From Flavobacteriales bacterium UBA3442 (GTDB lineage: Bacteria > Bacteroidota > Bacteroidia > Flavobacteriales > Schleiferiaceae), in NCBI GenBank assembly GCA_002378565.1, contig DFSH01000026.1, positions 1-11,294 on the forward strand: DNA of 11,294 nucleotides, given 5' to 3'. Positions 6,606 through 11,294 of this stretch are shown here, one piece after another; the stretch's first letter is position 1; each line of letters starts with the position of its first letter. The notes beneath the pieces are model-generated. The model was not told the origin of the DNA and made no database searches. It saw nothing but the letters and a program-made list of their open reading frames with translations. Position numbers and translations under genes: made by a program.

Positions 6606-7961
6606 TCAATGTTTGCCACGCAACGCTGCTTGGTAATCGGGCGGATCCAACGTGGCCTTGTACCCCTCAGGGAAATGCAGCTTGAGAAAGACCTTTTCAT
6701 AGGTAGACTGGCTCATGCTGTCATGGTGAATGATGCCAGCCATGTACTGCCAGTTTTGAAAGACGCTCAAGGCAATGAGCAGGACCAAGCCCCCGCGCGC
6801 AAGGCGTTTGGCATGAATCGGCCAAGCCTCCATCGATGACAATGCATGGGCTAAAGGGATGGCCAACAAGGGGTAGCAGTCAATCAAGGGTCTTGCCCCA
6901 AATGAGCCGCCATACCACCAGCACCACCAGCTGAAGGTGATGAACACAAACAGACTGAGGCCTACCAGCAGTGTCTTTGCACCCAGCTTATCATGGCGAC
7001 GCATGCGCCACAAGCCAAGCAAGGGAAGTGCCATCAGGGGGCTGTAAAGAAGCCAGCCTTTGCGAAAAGAAAAGAGGCCATTCCACAATTGCGGGTCGGT
7101 AAAAAAGAAGCCTTCTTCCCCGTAAGAATAGACCAGCCAGTGACCGGTGTTGTGATGCCAGAAAAGGAGTTGGGGCAAGATCGCAAGGCAGGCAGCCACG
7201 ACCAGGAGAAACCACTGCTTGACAGAGGGCAATCGGCCTTTGGGCAATTGCCAAGCCAGGAGAATCAAGATGAGGATCAGGTTGACAGGCCTGATAAGCA
7301 CCATCAAGCCTGCGGCAAAACCCATCCCCGCTAACCAAGCGGAGGTTTGTCCTTTGCTGTTGTCATGGAATCGGTCAATGCCATGCATCAGCCCCGCCAG
7401 AAGGCAGAAGCTGAAAGCATGCCCCATGGCAGATCTGAATGTGCTGTAGTATAGCAAATTGCTGCCAAGGAAAAGGATGACAAGGGCAAAGGATGTGACG
7501 GTTTGGGAAAAGCGTCGGCTGAGAATCCGCATCAAAAACCACAGCCCCAGCATGGCAAAAGTCAGCCCAGCAAAACCGATGGCAAACTGGTAAGGGAGGC
7601 TGTAGCCATCAGCTGGCCATTGATCTGTTGCGCTGGCCACACCATGTGCTAGCGCAAAGAAAGGGCTGTACAGGATGGCCAGGCCTCCAGACATTTTGAT
7701 GAAATGCCCCCCGTCGTCATGCTTGAAAATTTGCGTTGCCCGGGCGCCAGGTTCTGCCAACCAATCCCCCTTGAGCTCCATGTCATCATGGATGAATAGG
7801 GCGGGCAAGTAAACATAGTAGTCCGACACGTCCCATGCGATGACTTGGTTTCGCTTGCCCCGGGTCTCCTTGTAGCGCGATTGGCTGATGAAGGTGAACA
7901 GGGCAATGACGCAAAGAAGTAGCCAAGTGAATCTGGCAGTGTTGATCGCTTGCATGGCCAT
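6606..7961 (-). CDS. GT-C-like multi-pass membrane protein (glycosyltransferase-39/PMT-like, function unproven)
   Basis: The 451-residue protein has roughly ten or more hydrophobic segments, for example near residues 11-25, 86-98, 116-135, 147-162, 170-182, 202-224, 240-255, 306-317, 331-340 and 381-391. Features resembling polyprenyl-phosphate-dependent GT-C glycosyltransferases are an early periplasmic loop with acidic residues, AWDVSDYYVYLPALF (42-56), and the late motif WWYGGSFGARPLIDCYPLL (338-356). Such proteins transfer sugars from lipid carriers to envelope glycans or proteins; the substrate here is unknown. The ATG at 7961 is preferred because a short N-terminus then leads straight into the first membrane helix; 7955 and an upstream GTG at 8000 are alternatives. 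Its stop is five bases beyond the tRNA terminator. It is divergent from the lipoprotein gene, so the two could be co-regulated. Confidence 0.75.
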   Translation of the reverse strand: MAMQAINTARFTWLLLCVIALFTFISQSRYKETRGKRNQVIAWDVSDYYVYLPALFIHDDMELKGDWLAEPGARATQIFKHDDGGHFIKMSGGLAILYSPFFALAHGVASATDQWPADGYSLPYQFAIGFAGLTFAMLGLWFLMRILSRRFSQTVTSFALVILFLGSNLLYYSTFRSAMGHAFSFCLLAGLMHGIDRFHDNSKGQTSAWLAGMGFAAGLMVLIRPVNLILILILLAWQLPKGRLPSVKQWFLLVVAACLAILPQLLFWHHNTGHWLVYSYGEEGFFFTDPQLWNGLFSFRKGWLLYSPLMALPLLGLWRMRRHDKLGAKTLLVGLSLFVFITFSWWCWWYGGSFGARPLIDCYPLLAIPLAHALSSMEAWPIHAKRLARGGLVLLIALSVFQNWQYMAGIIHHDSMSQSTYEKVFLKLHFPEGYKATLDPPDYQAALRGKH

Positions 7962-7977
7962 AAAGGTGCTAATTTTA
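7950..7977 (+). promoter_or_regulatory. Candidate promoter of the lipoprotein gene
   Basis: TTG (7950-7952), 17 bases and TAATTTTA (7970-7977) fit the Bacteroidota promoter pattern with one mismatch at the last -7 position. The box ends four bases before the ATG at 7982, implying a leaderless or nearly leaderless mRNA. The element overlaps the start of the divergent membrane-protein gene, so both genes must be controlled from about 50 bp. No good promoter for the minus-strand gene is evident. Confidence 0.45.
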
Positions 7978-7981
7978 TCCC

Positions 7982-8926
7982 ATGACCTGGACCAAAACAC
8001 CCATTTTTTTATTCATGCTGATGCTTGTGTTGGCCTGCCGGCCTCGCGAGAAGCCCATTGAGCTGCCCTTTCATGTTGACTACGGTGCTTATGGCTTGGA
8101 TTTCAGTTCAGACTTCTACGCTACAGGGATTGGGTCCACAGGTGCAACAGACATTTTTGAGGCATCTGGCGGGGTGGCCGTTTCAGGCATGCCCCAGGGT
8201 TTATGGACGATCAATGACAGCGGGGACTCAAGCAACATCTACTTGATCAATGCCCTGACAGGGAAAACCTTGCTTCGGATGGCCTTGTCTGGTTTGTCTG
8301 CCGTGGACTGGGAGGACATGGCACATCACACCGACTCTACAGGACAGCGTTGGCTGGTTGTGGCGGACATGGGTGACAACAACGCCATGCGTTCATCCGT
8401 TCAACTCTACGCCTTTCACGAACCAACGTGGTCTGGCCTTGACACCACCGGTGGATGGACCAACCATGTACCCCTGGGATTGAAAATCTGGGACTTTGTC
8501 TACCCTGGTGGGGCTCGCGATGCAGAGGCCTTGTTTGTGGATCCCTTGACGGGCCAACCCTGCATCATCACCAAGCGAGAGGCCCGCAACGAGTTACACA
8601 TGCTGCCTGCCTCACCTTCAGGGGGGGTGGATAGCACCACCTTCATTGGCAGCTTCCCGTTTTCTTCTAGCACTGCAGCAGATTGCGCAGCCCTTGCTGG
8701 TCATGGCATGCCAATCATCGTGAAGAGTTACCAGCACATTTGGCTGTGGGAACGCAGCGATGACATGTCCGTGGTTGAAGCCATGATCAAGACCCCAGTT
8801 CGCTTGCCCTACACGCAAGAAAGCCAGGGTGAAGCCTTGTGGTGGACCTTGGATGGTGGTTATGCCACGTTGTCAGAATCACCGATGGGCATGCCTGCTC
8901 AGGTGTGGGTGTATGACCGCAAATGA
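7982..8926 (+). CDS. Putative lipoprotein with beta-propeller-like repeats, function unknown
   Basis: The 314-residue product begins with a lipoprotein-type signal, a hydrophobic stretch ending VLAC with Cys19 as the likely lipidated residue, so it is probably anchored in the envelope. The mature part has no membrane segments and shows short aromatic/acidic motifs typical of beta-propeller-like proteins: WTINDSGDSSNIYLI (75-89), DWEDMA (109-114), VADMGDNNAMR (127-137), GGARDAEALFVDPLTG (166-181) followed by IITKRE (185-190), and QGEALWW (282-288). The DWED and GDNxxxR motifs recur in a widespread group of uncharacterised secreted proteins; I know of no assigned reaction. The acidic clusters could bind calcium or a metal, which is inference. 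It is divergent from the GT-C-like gene with 20 bp between starts and convergent with the T9SS protein gene. Confidence 0.7.
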   Translation: MTWTKTPIFLFMLMLVLACRPREKPIELPFHVDYGAYGLDFSSDFYATGIGSTGATDIFEASGGVAVSGMPQGLWTINDSGDSSNIYLINALTGKTLLRMALSGLSAVDWEDMAHHTDSTGQRWLVVADMGDNNAMRSSVQLYAFHEPTWSGLDTTGGWTNHVPLGLKIWDFVYPGGARDAEALFVDPLTGQPCIITKREARNELHMLPASPSGGVDSTTFIGSFPFSSSTAADCAALAGHGMPIIVKSYQHIWLWERSDDMSVVEAMIKTPVRLPYTQESQGEALWWTLDGGYATLSESPMGMPAQVWVYDRK

Positions 8927-8950
8927 ATCGGAATCCTTGACCACCACGAG

Positions 8951-8965
8951 AGGGTGATTGACCCT
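8951..8965. repeat. Short inverted repeat in the convergent gap, possible weak terminator
   Basis: AGGGT (8951-8955) and ACCCT (8961-8965) are perfect reverse complements with a five-base loop. They lie in the 70-bp gap (8927-8996) between the lipoprotein gene and the convergent T9SS-protein gene. On the plus strand TATT follows, a poor U-tract. It may serve as a weak terminator. Nothing else is visible in the gap. Confidence 0.3.
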
Positions 8966-8996
8966 TATTGCCAATTAAAGTTGCTGGCTTTAGTGC

Positions 8997-11294
8997 CTAA
9001 TTTGAAACGATGGCAAGCTGTACCCTTTGACCCCCACAGGTCAGGACATACATGCCTGCTGGCAAGTCACTGGGCAAGGTGATGGTCAGTACCTCATTGG
9101 CCCATTGACCGCGAAGGTCATGGAGGATTTTACCGCTGAAGTTGCTGAGCTGGATGGGCCCAGGATCAGAGGCAAACCCTGCCCAATGCACCACGGAACC
9201 GGCAAGGCTCGGGTTGGGGTAAAGGGCATTTTCCTGAGGTCTGTTCTCGTCCAACCCAATCATCTCTCCTAACTGTTTACTTAAGCTGGCACTGCCACCA
9301 CAGACATTGTCAATGGTCAGGGTGATGACATAGCTGAGTGAAGGCACGGCATAATGATGCTGCTTGACAGGACCACCGCTGGAGGTGGTGCCATCTCCCC
9401 AGGACCAGTTGTAATTGTTGACCCCCACACTCAAGCTTGCATCAGACTCCACCCACATGCCGCTGCTTCCAGAGGAAAGGATGGCGGTGGTGAAGGCCGG
9501 GGTGGGGACTTCACAAATGGTGACCGATTGGCTGCTGACAGAGCTCAATCCACAGGCGTTGTATACCGTTAAGATGACGGTGTATACGCCATTGTTTGTG
9601 TAGCTATGACTGACTGGGTTGGTAGCTGCACTGTTGCCATCGCCAAAATCCCACAACAGGGAACTGGCTCCCGTTGATGTGGAGGTGAACAAGGCAGAAT
9701 TCCCAGAGATTGAGGCCGTGAAACTTGCCAGCATCTGTCCACAAACTTGGGTGCTTTGGGTGATGCTGTCAGTGCCGCCACAACTGTTGCTTTGGATCAA
9801 GGTGACAGCGTAGTTTCCAGCTGTTGCGTAGTTGTGGTTAACCGGGTGACCAACGCCCTGGTTGCCATCCCCAAAATCCCATTGGTAGCTGTGACCTAAA
9901 ACGGGGTTGCTGGCGCTGAAAGTGCGGTTAAGTTGGGTGCCACTGTGTGTAAATGCTGCTGATATGTTGGGGCAAGGCAGGGTGCTGAAGGTGATGGGAC
10001 CAACCCACGCGCTGTAAAAGGTTGGGCCACAGGAATCCCTCACATAGGCATCATAGCTTGTGCTTGAACTGAGTCCCGTCAGGATGTAGGGGCTGCTTGA
10101 CACGCTCCCCATGCTGGTACTTGGCGTGAATCCACTGACTCCCCATGCCACCTGACTCTGGCCACTGCCACTGCTGAAGCCTAGATTGCCACTGGTGGGA
10201 CTGATGTTGGTCAAGGTCAAACTCGTTGGCGGAGTGCAAATGGGTTTTGGCGCCTCCACCACAGAGATGTCGTCCAAGCCCATCATGGCCCACCATCCAC
10301 TGCTTCGACTGCCGGTGAACCGCAGACGGAAGGTGTCATTGCGGTAGGCGTATAGGTTGATGATGGTCTCCGTCCATGCAGAGGTTTTTGCTGTTTGTGC
10401 GCCAGGGGTGATGGTGCCAATGTTGGTCCAGCCCGAGCCATCATTGATCGCCACCTGGAGCGAAGTGATGTTGCTGCCAAACAGGTGACTGTAAAAATGC
10501 ACCTCTGGGGTATCCAGGGGCGTCACATCAATCCATGGCGTGGTAATTTTGCTGCTGAGATTGCTGCTGGAGCCGCCGACTATGTTGGTGTAGAGGTATT
10601 TGCCGCTGCCTTGCACGTCTCCGCTTGGACCGGTGTTGATCCAGGGTGTGGCGCCGGCTTTTGGTGTCCAATAGTAAAGGGTGGTGTCAGAACGATTCCA
10701 GCAATCAGCAATTTGCGAATTGACTTGTGGCCACAAGCTCAATTCAACCCAATCTGAGCCATTGAAATTCTCTGACCATGGTGCTGTCACTGGTGCGCAT
10801 TGGGTGGTGGCTTGAATGGGTCCTAACCAGTCACTGACACCCGCCAATCCACAACTATCCCTCACATAGAATGCGTAGGTGGTGCCTGGATTCAACCCAT
10901 TGACTGTGAAGGGTTTGTTGGAGGCAGTTACCGTGTTGCTGGCACTTGGCGTGAAACCCGGCGCGCCATAAGCCACCTGCCAGGGGCTGCCGCCACCGAT
11001 CCAGTCCAAGCTGACACTGTTGGTGCTTGTGGCATTGATGCTAAGGTTCGCGGGCTTGCTGCACGCGGCTTTTTCATGCACAGACACATCGTCAATGGCC
11101 ATCTGCGATTGATTGCCAAAGCCGGCGGTCTTCACAGCCCGCCATCGCAGCTGGATGCTGTCATCTGCATAGGCACTGACATCGATGATGGCCTCTTTCC
11201 AGGCGGCTGTTTTGCTGGCTTGTTGCTGCCCTGATTTATGCCAAATTTGATTCCATCCACTGCCATTGTTGATGTCCAGAACCATGCTGTCAAT
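8997..11294 (-). CDS. Large secreted T9SS cargo protein with MAM-like, FN3 and PKD domains (5' end outside the window)
   Basis: The frame is open to the right edge, so this is the C-terminal 765 residues of a longer protein. Counting from the Met at 11285, the order is: the end of a MAM/jelly-roll-like domain (1 to about 72), FN3-like (about 76-163), a complete MAM-like domain (about 164-345, with SENFNGSDW and MMGLDDISV), FN3-like (about 350-437), and three PKD domains with WDFGDGN at 469 and 545 and WSWGDGT at 627. It ends in a type A T9SS sorting domain (about 685-762) with LYPNP and LPAGMYVLTCGG. Such proteins cross the outer membrane through T9SS, have the sorting domain removed, and are released or attached to the surface. 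Adhesin or glycan/protein-binding roles are usual, but no catalytic domain is visible in this part. The many Ser/Thr/Asn/Gly residues fit a surface protein. Confidence 0.92.
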   Translation of the reverse strand: MDSMVLDINNGSGWNQIWHKSGQQQASKTAAWKEAIIDVSAYADDSIQLRWRAVKTAGFGNQSQMAIDDVSVHEKAACSKPANLSINATSTNSVSLDWIGGGSPWQVAYGAPGFTPSASNTVTASNKPFTVNGLNPGTTYAFYVRDSCGLAGVSDWLGPIQATTQCAPVTAPWSENFNGSDWVELSLWPQVNSQIADCWNRSDTTLYYWTPKAGATPWINTGPSGDVQGSGKYLYTNIVGGSSSNLSSKITTPWIDVTPLDTPEVHFYSHLFGSNITSLQVAINDGSGWTNIGTITPGAQTAKTSAWTETIINLYAYRNDTFRLRFTGSRSSGWWAMMGLDDISVVEAPKPICTPPTSLTLTNISPTSGNLGFSSGSGQSQVAWGVSGFTPSTSMGSVSSSPYILTGLSSSTSYDAYVRDSCGPTFYSAWVGPITFSTLPCPNISAAFTHSGTQLNRTFSASNPVLGHSYQWDFGDGNQGVGHPVNHNYATAGNYAVTLIQSNSCGGTDSITQSTQVCGQMLASFTASISGNSALFTSTSTGASSLLWDFGDGNSAATNPVSHSYTNNGVYTVILTVYNACGLSSVSSQSVTICEVPTPAFTTAILSSGSSGMWVESDASLSVGVNNYNWSWGDGTTSSGGPVKQHHYAVPSLSYVITLTIDNVCGGSASLSKQLGEMIGLDENRPQENALYPNPSLAGSVVHWAGFASDPGPIQLSNFSGKILHDLRGQWANEVLTITLPSDLPAGMYVLTCGGQRVQLAIVSN
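9000..9233 (-). other. T9SS C-terminal sorting domain (type A)
   Basis: This is the final stretch of about 78 residues of the large surface protein. ALYPNPSLAGSVVHW opens the domain, IQLSNFSGKILHDL supplies the middle strand with the family's usual G-K/R turn, and LPSDLPAGMYVLTCGGQRVQ closes it. This pattern directs export through the type IX system and is normally cleaved at the cell surface. It implies that PorU/PorV-type machinery is encoded elsewhere in the genome. Confidence 0.9.
9270..9974 (-). repeat. Three tandem PKD domains in the surface protein
   Basis: Three PKD-type beta-sandwich repeats of about 76-82 residues follow each other. Each has the core W-x-[FW]-G-D-G, a following H-x-Y motif (HNY, HSY, HHY) and a final strand ending N-x-CG. 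The first two are closest: at DNA level 9633-9653 and 9861-9881 differ by one base in 21 and lie exactly 228 bp (76 codons) apart. The third is more diverged. Confidence 0.85.
9975..11294 (-). repeat. Duplicated MAM-like plus FN3 module in the surface protein
   Basis: Two copies of a module of about 274 residues are visible, the upstream one cut by the window edge. Matching pairs include INNGSGWNQI / INDGSGWTNI, the jelly-roll ends MAIDDVSV / MGLDDISV, GFTPS in the FN3 part, and YVRDSCG at residues 140 and 414. In DNA, a 13-base stretch around the YVRDSCG motif is identical at 10035-10047 and 10857-10869, exactly 822 bp apart. Protein identity is moderate, so the duplication is old or has been diversified. 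Confidence 0.82.

Noticed and set aside
6507..6839. Plus-strand open frame running through the tRNA and its terminator
   Set aside because: It would be translated through a tRNA and a strong terminator hairpin and then antisense to the membrane-protein gene, so it is not credible.
10395..10757. 120-codon plus-strand frame opposite the T9SS surface-protein gene
   Set aside because: It is antisense to the MAM-like domain coding region; its length reflects compositional bias of a repetitive gene.
1..11294. CRISPR array, transposase, integrase, phage or toxin-antitoxin genes
   Set aside because: I saw no regularly spaced identical repeats, no such protein motifs, and no terminal inverted repeats with target duplications; all sizeable frames are explained by the genes listed.

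Overview
The window looks like core chromosome of a Bacteroidota bacterium with a type IX secretion system (T9SS). Four things support this: a SUF iron-sulfur operon tail with the Bacteroidota-associated DUF2480 gene, an S46 dipeptidyl-peptidase, a large PKD/FN3 surface protein ending in a 'YPNP' T9SS sorting domain, and -7 boxes of the TAnnTTTG type. Base composition looks close to balanced by eye, higher than in many flavobacteria. A marine or freshwater Flavobacteriales-like lineage is plausible, but the genus cannot be fixed from the sequence.

Layout. Positions 8-1270 (+) hold three tightly packed genes, sufE, a DUF59/SufT-like gene and a DUF2480 gene, which form the 3' end of a SUF operon. 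A 54-bp gap with a perfect inverted repeat leads to an exported S46 peptidase of the DPP7 type (1325-3466, +). Convergent with it is parB (3556-4425, -). A 198-bp gap separates parB from the divergent lepA (4624-6420, +). tRNA-Gln(UUG) (6492-6566, +) follows, with a strong intrinsic terminator. A GT-C-like multi-pass membrane protein (6606-7961, -) ends just beyond that terminator. It starts only 20 bp from a divergent lipoprotein gene of beta-propeller-like type (7982-8926, +). The rest (8997 to the right edge, -) is the C-terminal part of a very large secreted T9SS cargo protein with duplicated MAM-like/FN3 modules, three PKD domains and a sorting domain.

How the genes relate. The first three genes probably act together in Fe-S cluster assembly. 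ParB (chromosome segregation), LepA (ribosome back-translocation GTPase) and tRNA-Gln are unrelated housekeeping genes. The S46 peptidase (periplasmic dipeptide release), the lipoprotein and the T9SS protein belong to the cell envelope. I see no phage, transposon, CRISPR array or obvious defence system. The points most worth following are the uncharacterised DUF2480 protein, the inverted repeat ahead of the peptidase, -7 boxes lying almost on start codons, the compact divergent promoter at about 7950-8000, and parB lying apart from any parA.
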